Assembly: GCA_002343775.1 (NCBI GenBank)
Contig: DDSH01000007.1
Location: forward strand, 277,603-341,602
Length of the DNA: 64,000 nucleotides
Direction of reading: 5' to 3'
DNA from: Anaerolineales bacterium UBA2395
GTDB taxonomy: Bacteria > Chloroflexota > Anaerolineae > Anaerolineales > Villigracilaceae
Shown here: one piece after another, positions 26,220 to 34,225 of the stretch
Layout: every line of letters begins with the position of its first letter
Numbering within the stretch: the first letter of the stretch is position 1
Notes under the pieces: generated by a model
What the model was told of the DNA's origin: nothing
Database searches by the model: none
The model's input: the letters and a program-made list of their open reading frames with translations, nothing else
Position numbers and translations under genes: made by a program

Positions 26220-27797
26220 TCACAGCACCCAATTTCCATTAATCATGACAGCAGCCGGTCGGATTGTCAACAGGTGAGATGGGTCAATCTCAAATGGGTC
26301 TTCATCCAGAACGATCAGGTCTGCCAGATAATTTTCCGCCAGTTTGCCGAGGCGGTCTTCCGCGTTGGCAGCATAGGCGGCGCCGAACGTGTACGCGGAC
26401 AAGGCTTCGGCGAGGGTCAACTTTTGGGCGGGGTACCAGCCTTCGGCAGAAGGAGAAGCGTCTGCCCGCTGGCGGGTGACGGCGGCGTGCAATCCCAAAA
26501 ACGGATTGGGCGACTCGACCGGCGCATCCGATCCAAAGGCAAGCATCGCGCCGTGATTCAACTGGTCACGCCAGGCATATGAGAATTTGGCGCGTTCGCC
26601 CCAATAGCGGTCGGCAGAATACATGTCTGACGTGGCGTGAATGGGCTGCATGGATGCGATGACATTCAACTGCGCGAGACGCGGCGCATCGTCGGGATGA
26701 ATGACCTGCACATGCTCGATGCGGTGACGCAGATGCGGCAGGTTGTGTCCGCGCTCGTATTTGCGGGTTTGCTCGAAGGCGTTGAGCACTTCGTGATTGG
26801 CACGGTCGCCAATGGCATGGACGGTCATGCTCAAGCCCACGTCCGCGGCTTTGCGGCAATGTTCAAATAGTTCCTCGCCATCCATGTTCAAAATGCCTTT
26901 GTTTTCCGGCTCATTTTCATACGGCTGGAACATCGCCGCCGTGCGCGGACCGAGCGCCCCATCCATAAAGGCTTTGACCGAACCGATCCACAACCAGTCG
27001 TCGCCAAAACCGGTGCGCAAGCCCAGATCGTTCGCCTGCTGCACACTTTCGACGGGAAGGTTCTTGCATACTCTTAATTTTAATTTGCCTTTGGCGTGCA
27101 AAGATTGCAAAGCCATGAACGATTCGCGACGGTCGAAATCATGGATACCGGTGATGCCCATGCCCCATAAAACGGATTGTGCTTTCTCCATCGCCGCTTC
27201 GATCTCGCCGAGAGTTGGTACTGGCACCGCAGCATGGACCAACGCCATAGCCGTCTCGAGCAAAATACCCGTGGCTTTGCCATTTGCATCACGTTGAATC
27301 GCGCCATCTTTCGGGTTGGGTGTATCGTCTGTGATGTTCGCCAATTTCAGCGCGAATGTATTCGCCCACGCCGCATGCAGCGACTTTGCCGTGAGATATA
27401 CCGGATGATTCGGCGAGACGGCATCGAGTTCTGCCGCTGTTGGGAAATTTCCATCCCAATCATTTTGCTGCCAGCCATGACCCAATACCCACTCGCCGGG
27501 TTTGGCTTGTTTCGCACGCTCCGCGACGCGCCGCAGACATTCTTCTTTCGTCTTCGTCTCGCAATCCACTTTGGAAAGCCCCAGCGAATAATATTGCATG
27601 TGGATGTGTGCATCGGTCAGTCCGGGCAAAATGGTCTTGCCTTTCATATCCTGCTTTTCGACCTTGCCATGTGCAAGGCTTTCGAGTTTGTCTTTCTCGC
27701 CGACAGCAATAATCCGCCCACCCGCGATAAGAATCGCAGAGGCAGACGGATTGGATTGGTCAAGGGTATGGATGTTGGCGTTGTAGAGGAGTTTCAT
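26220..27797 (-). CDS. Amidohydrolase, YtcJ-like
   Basis: A 525-residue metal-dependent hydrolase of the amidohydrolase_3 group. The N-terminal beta domain ends in GKTILPGLTDAHIHMQYYSL with the metal-binding HxH; downstream are GWQQNDWDG, TVHAIGDRANHEVL, HRIEHVQVIHP and FGSDAPVESPNPF (metal aspartate). Substrates of this family are mostly unknown amides. It starts 1 bp after the parB stop, so it is co-transcribed with the partition genes although unrelated to them. Confidence 0.88.
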   Translation of the reverse strand: MKLLYNANIHTLDQSNPSASAILIAGGRIIAVGEKDKLESLAHGKVEKQDMKGKTILPGLTDAHIHMQYYSLGLSKVDCETKTKEECLRRVAERAKQAKPGEWVLGHGWQQNDWDGNFPTAAELDAVSPNHPVYLTAKSLHAAWANTFALKLANITDDTPNPKDGAIQRDANGKATGILLETAMALVHAAVPVPTLGEIEAAMEKAQSVLWGMGITGIHDFDRRESFMALQSLHAKGKLKLRVCKNLPVESVQQANDLGLRTGFGDDWLWIGSVKAFMDGALGPRTAAMFQPYENEPENKGILNMDGEELFEHCRKAADVGLSMTVHAIGDRANHEVLNAFEQTRKYERGHNLPHLRHRIEHVQVIHPDDAPRLAQLNVIASMQPIHATSDMYSADRYWGERAKFSYAWRDQLNHGAMLAFGSDAPVESPNPFLGLHAAVTRQRADASPSAEGWYPAQKLTLAEALSAYTFGAAYAANAEDRLGKLAENYLADLIVLDEDPFEIDPSHLLTIRPAAVMINGNWVL

Positions 27798-27798
27798 A

Positions 27799-28662
27799 TC
27801 AGGTCAACTTATCCAGCAGCGCGTCCAATTCTTCGTTCGAATAATAATAGATCGTCACGGTTCCGCCTTTTTTGCCGTGCTTCAAAGCAACCTTCGTCCC
27901 CAAACTCTTTTGCAGGCGTTTCTCCACATCGGCGACATCGGCATTCCGTCTCGGCTTGACCGCCTTGATCGGCTTGATGCCCGAGCGTTTGCGGACGAGT
28001 TCCTCGGTCTGACGCACGTTCAACGAGAGATTGACCACCGTCTGAAACGCCGCTTCTCTCGCCTTTTGAGTGGACAGTCCCAATAAAGCTCGTCCATGCC
28101 CTTCGCTGATCGTCCCCTCTGCAACCGCGCGTTTGACGATATCCGGCAGTTCCAGCAGGCGGATCGTATTCGTAACCGCCACGCGACTCTTCCCCACCCG
28201 TTCGGCGATCTTCTCTTTCGACAGCCCGAAATCCTCGGAGAGATGATGATACGCCTCCGCCTCTTCCATCGGATTCAAGTCCGCACGCTGGACGTTTTCG
28301 ATCAACGCCAGTTCGAGCAGTTCTTGATTGTTCGCCTGACGCGGAATGACGGGAACCGTCTTCAGACCGGCGCGCTGCGAGGCTTGTAAACGACGCTCCC
28401 CGGCAATGAGAACGAACGTCCCATCGCCGTTCGGCGAGACGATCAACGGCTGGATGACACCATGCTCGCGGATCGACGCCGCCAGTTCGTCCAGTTCCTC
28501 CTGTTTGAAATGGATGCGCGGCTGGCGCGGATTCCGCTTGATGGAGTCCACCGCTGCCTGTTGCACACCCCCCGCTCCCCCTCCCGTTTGAGGTGCGGAA
28601 GACGTCTTCCCGCCCGGGATGAGCGCATCCAATCCTTTGCCGAGACCTTTTCGTTGAGCCAT
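27799..28662 (-). CDS. parB: Chromosome partitioning protein ParB
   Basis: A 287-residue ParB. The N-terminal ParB/Srx domain contains NPRQPRIHFKQEELDELAAS and the CTP-binding GERRLQASQRAG; a central HTH (KEKIAERVGKSRVAVTNTIR) recognises parS; a C-terminal dimerisation segment follows (GTVTIYYYSNEELDALL). It would load as a sliding clamp at origin-proximal parS sites. It is 88 bp downstream of parA, separated by a palindromic repeat. No clear parS was found in the window. Confidence 0.95.
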   Translation of the reverse strand: MAQRKGLGKGLDALIPGGKTSSAPQTGGGAGGVQQAAVDSIKRNPRQPRIHFKQEELDELAASIREHGVIQPLIVSPNGDGTFVLIAGERRLQASQRAGLKTVPVIPRQANNQELLELALIENVQRADLNPMEEAEAYHHLSEDFGLSKEKIAERVGKSRVAVTNTIRLLELPDIVKRAVAEGTISEGHGRALLGLSTQKAREAAFQTVVNLSLNVRQTEELVRKRSGIKPIKAVKPRRNADVADVEKRLQKSLGTKVALKHGKKGGTVTIYYYSNEELDALLDKLT

Positions 28663-28677
28663 GATAGATCCTCATTT

Positions 28678-28750
28678 ACCACAGAGATCACAGAGACCAC
28701 GGAGGGAAGAATAAAACTCTGTGCGCTCCGTGCCCTCTGTGGTGAATTCT
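28678..28750. repeat. Intergenic palindrome, ACCACAGAG family, copy 1
   Basis: Imperfect inverted repeat opening with ACCACAGAG (28678-28686) and closing with CTCTGTGGT (28735-28743), with internal CACAGAG/CTCTGTG repeats. Its outer flank GAATTCTTTA abuts the parA stop codon. The same element and flank occur at 54047-54126. Confidence 0.75.
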
Positions 28751-29521
28751 TTAGGCTTTATCGCCTTTCAACAATTCCTTCGCCAGCGCCTCATACGCCT
28801 CCGCGCCGACAGACGTGGGCGCATATTCAGAAATGGGCAGCCCATATGAAGGCGCTTCCGCCAGGCGCACACTGCGTGGAATAATACTTTTGAACACCTG
28901 GTTCGGAAAATGCCGGTTGACTTCCCTGACAACATCCGTGGAAAGATTGGTGCGCGTGTCGAACATGGTCAATACCACGCCGCGCACTTTCAATTCCGGG
29001 AACAACGCCGACCGTACACGTTCGATGGTGTTGGTCAACTGTCCCAACCCCTCGAGCGCGAGATATTCACACTGCACCGGCACAATCACCCCATCCACCG
29101 CCGCCATTAACCCATTGACGGTCAGCAACCCCAGCGAAGGCGGGCAATCCACAAAGACATAATCGTAACGGTTCGCCACTTTCAAGATCGCCTTGCGCAA
29201 ACGCGACTCACGCGCCAGTTCATCCACCAATTCCACTTCCGCACCTGCCAGCGAAGGCGAAGAGGGCAACAGCGACAAATTCAAACGTTCATTCAAAAGG
29301 ATGTAGGGAAAAATTTCCTCTTCACCCAGCAAGGCTTCATACGTCCCGCCCTGCACCCCCAGTTTATCCACCCCCAAACAGGAAGTGGCGTTCGCCTGCG
29401 GGTCGAGGTCCACCACCAGCACGCGCTGACCCATCTTTGCCAGATACGCCGCAACATTGATCGTGGAGGTGGTCTTGCCCACTCCGCCTTTTTGATTCAC
29501 CAACGTATAGATCTTCGTCAA
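28751..29521 (-). CDS. parA: Chromosome partitioning ATPase ParA/Soj
   Basis: A 256-residue ParA-type ATPase. Deviant Walker A KGGVGKTT, Walker A' VVDLDPQANAT and Walker B VFVDCPPSLG are complete. The start is taken as TTG at 29521: GGAGG lies seven bases upstream, the TTG overlaps the pfkB stop as TTGA, and it gives the family-typical TKIYTLVNQKGGVGKTT beginning. The ATG at 29542 lies upstream of that RBS. It acts with ParB in origin segregation. Confidence 0.95.
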   Translation of the reverse strand: MTKIYTLVNQKGGVGKTTSTINVAAYLAKMGQRVLVVDLDPQANATSCLGVDKLGVQGGTYEALLGEEEIFPYILLNERLNLSLLPSSPSLAGAEVELVDELARESRLRKAILKVANRYDYVFVDCPPSLGLLTVNGLMAAVDGVIVPVQCEYLALEGLGQLTNTIERVRSALFPELKVRGVVLTMFDTRTNLSTDVVREVNRHFPNQVFKSIIPRSVRLAEAPSYGLPISEYAPTSVGAEAYEALAKELLKGDKA

Positions 29522-30360
29522 GATAAAACCTCCATCAAACATTGCTCGATCTCTTTTGGCGTGGGAATGCCCTGCAATCCAACACGCGTTACAGAATATG
29601 ACGCAAGCTGGGTTGCAAAGCGCGCCGCCTCCCACGGGTCTCGCGTGCGTACACAGCGTGCAAAAAACGCTGCCGCAAAAATATCACCTGCGCCCGTCGC
29701 GTCTACTTCTTCCACTTCAATGGGGCGAAAACGCCGCCGGTCGCCATGCCAGTGTAGCACCGACCCCTGCTCCCCTTCCGTAAGACAAAGCAGACGGGTA
29801 TGATGCGCCATCCATTCGACATGTTCCAGATCGCGGGCAATGTCTTCCACGCTCATCACCACGCCTCCCACCTGACCGAGAACCTGTTCGCTGTTTTCCC
29901 AGGCTTTGGGAAACACCGAACCCTTTTCGTCCCAGGCACGCATCCAACCTTGCGGCGTAACCCCCACCCACGAAGACGGGAATCTGCCAGCCAGCGCATC
30001 ATCCACCTCTTGTGCGATCGGCGCAAGATGGACGATGGGCGCATCCCGCCATATCTCGGGAACATGCTCGAACCGGATCGGCGCGGCGCAATGATGCAAG
30101 GTTTGCTTGCGACCATGATCTGTTTTGACATTCTCAAAGACGGTGCTTTGCCCGGTGGGGATGTTGTGAATCTGAAGCCCATTGAGAATATGCAGGGGCG
30201 CATCCTCCCCCGCCGAAGTGACGATGCCCACACGCAGCCCCAGCGCTTTTGCCGTCAGCGCCGCATAGGAAACCGTCCCGCCGAGTTGTTTGCCTGTAGG
30301 AGTCAGGTCTACCGCTACATGACCGATAAGCAGGTAATCGACAGGATGCAGGTCAGACAT
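29518..30360 (-). CDS. PfkB-family sugar/nucleoside kinase
   Basis: A 280-residue ribokinase-like protein with the C-terminal PfkB signature VDATGAGDIFAAAFFARC (catalytic Asp and anion hole) and an N-terminal GHVAVDLTPTGKQLGGTVSY. The substrate cannot be named. It heads the pfkB-parA-parB unit. The ATG at 30360 lies seven bases after a TATAAT and has no RBS; a TTG at 30366 is in frame but would sit inside the expected promoter spacing. Confidence 0.85.
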   Translation of the reverse strand: MSDLHPVDYLLIGHVAVDLTPTGKQLGGTVSYAALTAKALGLRVGIVTSAGEDAPLHILNGLQIHNIPTGQSTVFENVKTDHGRKQTLHHCAAPIRFEHVPEIWRDAPIVHLAPIAQEVDDALAGRFPSSWVGVTPQGWMRAWDEKGSVFPKAWENSEQVLGQVGGVVMSVEDIARDLEHVEWMAHHTRLLCLTEGEQGSVLHWHGDRRRFRPIEVEEVDATGAGDIFAAAFFARCVRTRDPWEAARFATQLASYSVTRVGLQGIPTPKEIEQCLMEVLS

Positions 30361-30366
30361 GGTCAA

Positions 30367-30372
30367 ATTATA
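30367..30372 (-). promoter_or_regulatory. -10 box seven bases from the pfkB start codon
   Basis: A perfect TATAAT on the minus strand (30372-30367) with six bases before the A of the ATG at 30360. The expected first transcribed base is the start codon itself, so the mRNA would be leaderless. No -35 match. Confidence 0.5.
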
Positions 30373-30420
30373 CCGTAGGGATTTCCTTCCTCTTCCTTCT
30401 GTATGAGTAGGAAATGGGAA

Positions 30421-30454
30421 AAGAAAAAGACCGCAGGTATTGTCTGCGGTCTTT
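30421..30454 (-). terminator. Terminator of the rpmH-jag operon
   Basis: AAAGACCGCAG (30426-30436) and CTGCGGTCTTT (30444-30454) form an 11-bp stem with a 7-base loop; on the minus strand it is followed by a U-rich tract. It separates jag from the pfkB promoter. Confidence 0.88.
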
Positions 30455-30493
30455 CAGATGACATTTTCGACGGCAAGCCGCCTAAAATTAAAG

Positions 30494-31342
30494 TTATTCT
30501 TTCGGTACGATGACCACTTTGCGGTATGGCTCTTCGCCGGTGCTTTCGGTCTTCACGGCAGGATGTCCGCGCAGTTCGATGTGAACGACGCGGCGTTCGT
30601 TCGAGGGCATCGGCTCCATCGTCACTTTGCGGCCGGTCTTGGTCACCTGGTCTGCCATGCGATTTGCCAATTGGCGGATCTGCTTTTCACGGCGAGAACG
30701 ATATCCTTCCACATCGACGACCATCTGCACCCATTTCTGGGTCTGCTTGCCGACGATCAACGAAGAGACATGTTGAAATGCCGCCAGGGTTTCGGCGCGA
30801 CGCCCGATCAGGGCGCTCAGGTCGTCGCCGCGCACATCCACCTGGATGACACGATGTTCGTCTGTGCTGGATTCGTCATAGTGGGCGGAGACTTGTGCGG
30901 TCATGCCCATGTGATAGATCAATTTGGAAACCACTTCTTCGGCGGTATCCAGAACGGAATCATGTTCCATACGCTCGGTCTTCTTGGGAGCGGGTGGCGG
31001 TTCGACGGATTTCTGCACCGCAGGCTTTGGTGAAGTTTGTTTCGGCTCCGCAGGTTTTTTCTCGGAGCGGGGTTTGGTTTCCTTCGCTTTCGGCTTGGAT
31101 TCCGCTTTTTTAGCAGGTGCCGTTTTCGGTTCCGGAGGTGAGGCGGGTTTTTCCATCACAGGCGGATTGACGGTGAGGAGTACGCGCACCTGGCGTCCGC
31201 CCAATCCGAACAATCCCTTTGAACCGGAATCCAAAACTTCCACCGAGACGGCATCCGCCGTCAGACCGAGTTGAGCCAATCCCTGTTGGATGGCTTCTTC
31301 GACGGTCGGAGCAATGACTTCAAGCGTGGTTCGCTCGTTCAT
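30494..31342 (-). CDS. jag: Jag/EloR (KhpB) RNA-binding protein
   Basis: A 282-residue protein with three parts: a Jag_N domain (1-55, LDSGSKGLFGLGGRQVRV), a long Lys/Pro/Glu-rich linker (about 60-125), and KH plus R3H domains (SALIGRRAETLAAFQHVSSL, then ANRMADQVTKTGRKVTMEPM). It is the last gene of the conserved rpmH-rnpA-yidD-yidC-jag cluster, 9 bp after yidC. Relatives bind RNA and influence cell elongation and envelope synthesis. Confidence 0.93.
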   Translation of the reverse strand: MNERTTLEVIAPTVEEAIQQGLAQLGLTADAVSVEVLDSGSKGLFGLGGRQVRVLLTVNPPVMEKPASPPEPKTAPAKKAESKPKAKETKPRSEKKPAEPKQTSPKPAVQKSVEPPPAPKKTERMEHDSVLDTAEEVVSKLIYHMGMTAQVSAHYDESSTDEHRVIQVDVRGDDLSALIGRRAETLAAFQHVSSLIVGKQTQKWVQMVVDVEGYRSRREKQIRQLANRMADQVTKTGRKVTMEPMPSNERRVVHIELRGHPAVKTESTGEEPYRKVVIVPKE

Positions 31343-31351
31343 GCAGCCTCC

Positions 31352-32137
31352 CTATTTTTTGGCTGGGGCGTTCTTGTTGCCACCCGGAAGGAGATTGCGC
31401 CAGTTGGCGCGTCCCGTGGCGGCATATTGGATGATACCCAAAATGTTGCTGGTAATGAAATAGACCGAGATGCCCGAGGCGAAGGTCAGTGCGAACCAGC
31501 CAAGCAGAAGCGGCATGTAGATGCTCATCATGCCAGTCATGGCGGCAGTCTGATCGTTGGGGTTGGTGGTGGCGGGCATGGTCAGTTTGGTCTGCACATA
31601 GGTGGTGAGCGCCACGACGATGGCGAGGGTGGGCAGGGCAAAACCAAGCACGGGGATCGATTCAGGTTGACCGAGATTCATCCACAGGAATTTGCTGTTG
31701 AGGGGGATGATGTTTTCCAGATTCTGGAAGGGGTAGACCGTGCGTGCCAGCTGGAGCATGTCTAATGGAGTGGCTGCCATGGCACGGATGATGGCTTGGT
31801 ACAAGCCAATGATGATGGGGAATTGGATGAGGGTCGGCAGGCAGGAGGCAAAGGGGTTGATTCCCTTTTCTTTGTAGATGCGCATTTGTTCCTGCGCAAG
31901 TTTCTCGCGGTCTTTGGCGTATTTCTTTTGGATCTCCTGCCAATCCTTGTCGTTCTGGAGTTCCTGCATGGCTTGCGCGCCCTTTACCTGCGAGGCGTTG
32001 AGGGGCCAGGTGACAACTTTGATAAGGACGGTAAAGAGGATGATCGCAAGACCGAACATGTGCGGTCCGTGACCAAGTACGTCATAGATCCACAGCAGAA
32101 GGTTGGTCAATGGTTGGATGATAATGAGTTCCCACAT
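31352..32137 (-). CDS. yidC: Membrane protein insertase YidC/Oxa1
   Basis: A 261-residue insertase of the short Oxa1/Gram-positive type, without the large periplasmic domain of E. coli YidC. Core features are GLAIILFTVLIKVVTWPLNA (hydrophilic-groove helix with positive charge), the cytoplasmic coiled region KYAKDREKLAQEQMRIYKEK and CLPTLIQFPIIIGLYQAI. It inserts membrane proteins alone or with SecYEG. A PQQ-propeller lipoprotein is encoded 12 bp upstream. Confidence 0.95.
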   Translation of the reverse strand: MWELIIIQPLTNLLLWIYDVLGHGPHMFGLAIILFTVLIKVVTWPLNASQVKGAQAMQELQNDKDWQEIQKKYAKDREKLAQEQMRIYKEKGINPFASCLPTLIQFPIIIGLYQAIIRAMAATPLDMLQLARTVYPFQNLENIIPLNSKFLWMNLGQPESIPVLGFALPTLAIVVALTTYVQTKLTMPATTNPNDQTAAMTGMMSIYMPLLLGWFALTFASGISVYFITSNILGIIQYAATGRANWRNLLPGGNKNAPAKK

Positions 32138-32149
32138 GGGTTGGGTTCC

Positions 32150-33223
32150 TTAATTTTCGGGGGCAAACGTCCAGGCTTGCCTGCCTTCGGTGTCGTAGGC
32201 GGCGAGGGCAAATTCAGCCTGATACGGGGCAACAAGGATCAGCTCGCCGGAGAGGACTGGCGTGGTGTAGATCTTTCCGCCGGTTTCCTTTTCCCAAACG
32301 ATCTCTCCATCACGGTCAAGGGCGAAGAAGGTGCCTTCTTCGGTGGCGATGTAAATCCGGTCTCCTACCACCAATGGGCTCGCCGCAACCGGACCGTCGG
32401 GTTGGACTGCATCCCAATTCTGACGTCCTGTTGGAAGATCGAGCGAATAGACAAACCCGCTTAAATCGGCGTAGTAGAGAGTCTCGCCGTCGAGGGCAGG
32501 AGATCCCCAAATCCAGTTGGAGGCGGTGGCGATCACTTCATGGTCGCCGCGCGGGGTGACAAATTCGATGTTGGATGTGAATGAGCCGACATACACACCG
32601 CCTTCGCTCAAAACCGGGCTGCTGGGAATCGCGCCTCCCAGATCAACAGGATCGCCAGACGCCCCATTGGAAGGATTCAAAATATGGAGGTGATGGTCAA
32701 GCGAAGTGACATATAACAGGTTGCCATCCGTCACCGGCGCAGACCATAGAGAGCCGCCCAATTCAATCGGGTCGGCGGCCTGATTCCCGTCACGATCCAG
32801 AATATAGAGGAAGCCGTCGGTGTTTGGGGCGTAGATGGTTCCATCGACGACGAGTGGAGATGCCACCCATGCGCCTTTCGCCTCAGAGAACGGCTCCGCC
32901 CAATTTGCGCTGCCGGTCGCCGCATCCAAACTAACAAGGATGTGAGTGTTGCCAACACTGCCAACCAGAATCTGTCCATCTTCGGTGAGGGTGGGACGGG
33001 AGTAGAACAGGGTGTTGGTATCGGCTTCTTCGGGGTAACGCCAAACTTCCTCGCCGCTCTCCAAATCCACAGCGTAGATGAAGGAACCAGCCGAAAGATA
33101 GGCGCGTTCTGCATCAGAAGCCAGGCCGGGCCAGTTGTTGGCAAGAGGTTGTCCGGTACAGGCACTGAGGAGAAGTGCGCCGGCGGCAAGCATCAAAAAA
33201 AACATCAATCGTTTTGTTTTCAA
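32150..33223 (-). CDS. PQQ-like beta-propeller lipoprotein (BamB-like fold)
   Basis: A 357-residue exported lipoprotein: signal peptide with lipobox LLSAC, then about seven PQQ/BamB-type propeller blades, each with a YSLD..TG...W motif. The start is taken as TTG at 33223 because AGGAGT lies ten bases upstream; the in-frame ATG at 33205 would also give a functional signal peptide. It sits between yidD and yidC in an otherwise canonical cluster. BamB-like folds act as scaffolds in protein insertion, so a helper role for YidC is attractive but unproven. Confidence 0.85.
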   Translation of the reverse strand: MKTKRLMFFLMLAAGALLLSACTGQPLANNWPGLASDAERAYLSAGSFIYAVDLESGEEVWRYPEEADTNTLFYSRPTLTEDGQILVGSVGNTHILVSLDAATGSANWAEPFSEAKGAWVASPLVVDGTIYAPNTDGFLYILDRDGNQAADPIELGGSLWSAPVTDGNLLYVTSLDHHLHILNPSNGASGDPVDLGGAIPSSPVLSEGGVYVGSFTSNIEFVTPRGDHEVIATASNWIWGSPALDGETLYYADLSGFVYSLDLPTGRQNWDAVQPDGPVAASPLVVGDRIYIATEEGTFFALDRDGEIVWEKETGGKIYTTPVLSGELILVAPYQAEFALAAYDTEGRQAWTFAPEN

Positions 33224-33264
33224 TGTAGTAGTACTCCTGAATCGCCAGGACCTGGCGAACAATG

Positions 33265-33567
33265 TCATGGAACGGGGTCGTACCCGCCCGGGTTGAAAGG
33301 ATTGCATCGCAGCACACGCCAGACCGCCATGAAAAACCCCTTGAAAGCGCCATGTTTGTAAACCGCCTGATACCCATAATGCGAGCAGGATGGATAGAAG
33401 CGGCAGGTATTTGCGGGCAAGCCCGGCGAAATCAACTTTTGATATAAACGGAACAACGCCAGCAGCAGGATGCGTGGCATGTTTCCCAGCGTGCGCGGCA
33501 TATCGCGCAGGCGCGGTTCGTGGGAATAGTCGTGCAAATGAAATTGAAGTTCAGGTTCTGGATTCAT
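33265..33567 (-). CDS. yidD: Membrane protein insertion efficiency factor YidD
   Basis: A YidD-family protein with the signature LYQKLISPGLPANTCRFYPS and SCSHYGYQAV containing the conserved cysteines, then CNPFNPGGYDPVP. The start is uncertain: ATG 33567 overlaps the rnpA 3' end and gives a 22-residue extension before the domain; ATG 33501 and 33480 give lengths closer to the family. No RBS decides this. Confidence 0.85.
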   Translation of the reverse strand: MNPEPELQFHLHDYSHEPRLRDMPRTLGNMPRILLLALFRLYQKLISPGLPANTCRFYPSCSHYGYQAVYKHGAFKGFFMAVWRVLRCNPFNPGGYDPVP

Positions 33568-33907
33568 CCACAAGGAGGAGGTTGGCGCGTCGAAGGAGAT
33601 TTGTCAGCGCGGCACGGGTATCTGTCAGCGTGGCAGTCACCAAAGCGGGACGGGCGATCAGGATCAGGTCCCAGCCGGAGGCGATGGAGGGAAGCAGGGG
33701 GCGCATGGCTTCACGCAAAAGCCGCTTCGCCCGGTTGCGATGTACAGCCGTCCCCGTCGTTTTCCCTGCCGTCACACCCACCCGGGTGTGATCGTGCGTT
33801 TCGCAGGCTTGCGTTACTAACACAACAAGCGGATGGGCATAGGACTTGCCTGTTCGCCGCACCCGCTTGAAATCTTCGGATCGGGACAGTCGAAATCGTC
33901 TCTGCAC
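33551..33907 (-). CDS. rnpA: Ribonuclease P protein component
   Basis: A 118-residue basic protein with the RnpA signature AVHRNRAKRLLREAMR and the N-terminal RLSRSEDFKRVRRTGKSY. It binds the RNase P RNA and helps mature tRNA 5' ends. It follows rpmH by 37 bp, the order conserved in most bacteria, and its last codons overlap yidD. Confidence 0.95.
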   Translation of the reverse strand: MQRRFRLSRSEDFKRVRRTGKSYAHPLVVLVTQACETHDHTRVGVTAGKTTGTAVHRNRAKRLLREAMRPLLPSIASGWDLILIARPALVTATLTDTRAALTNLLRRANLLLVDESRT

Positions 33908-33944
33908 CCGCGCCTCATGTTCTCCGCGTCAGGACGCTGGAGAC

Positions 33945-34115
33945 TTACCAACGAGTCCGCTTGACGTGCTCGTTGGCTGTGACAGTAAGTTTGTGGCGAC
34001 CCTTAAGGCGGCGGCGCTTGAGAACGGCGCGACCATCTGCCGTTGCCATGCGCGAGCGGAAACCATGCACACGCACACGGCGGCGGATCTTGGGTTGATA
34101 AGTTCTTTTAACCAT
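33945..34115 (-). CDS. rpmH: 50S ribosomal protein L34
   Basis: A 56-residue protein starting MVKRTYQPKIRRRVRVHGFR, slightly longer than the usual 44-46 residues because of a C-terminal TVTANEHVKRTRW tail. AAGGA upstream supports the ATG at 34115; the track of in-frame codons to 34154 is leader. First gene of the rnpA-yidC operon. Confidence 0.96.
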   Translation of the reverse strand: MVKRTYQPKIRRRVRVHGFRSRMATADGRAVLKRRRLKGRHKLTVTANEHVKRTRW

Positions 34116-34195
34116 TCGAGATGCTTCCTTTATTTCTTGAAGATGATTACACAATCCCCAACGGGATAGGTATGCTAGGGTAAGACAGGCGCATT

Positions 34196-34225
34196 ATTTT
34201 ACCCCAAGGGTTCCGATTCGGTCAA
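34196..34225 (-). promoter_or_regulatory. Promoter of the rpmH operon
   Basis: TTGACC (34225-34220) and TAAAAT (34201-34196) on the minus strand with an 18-bp spacer; the -35 overlaps the stop codon of the upstream adenosine deaminase gene. The leader would be about 70 nt. Confidence 0.5.

Noticed and set aside
27809..28675. A 288-residue frame parallel to parB
   Set aside because: Out-of-frame shadow; only the other frame has the ParB motifs.
27799..30366. parS sites and DnaA boxes near parAB and elsewhere
   Set aside because: No good match to the 16-bp parS palindrome and no cluster of TTATCCACA was seen by eye; single weak matches are not meaningful.
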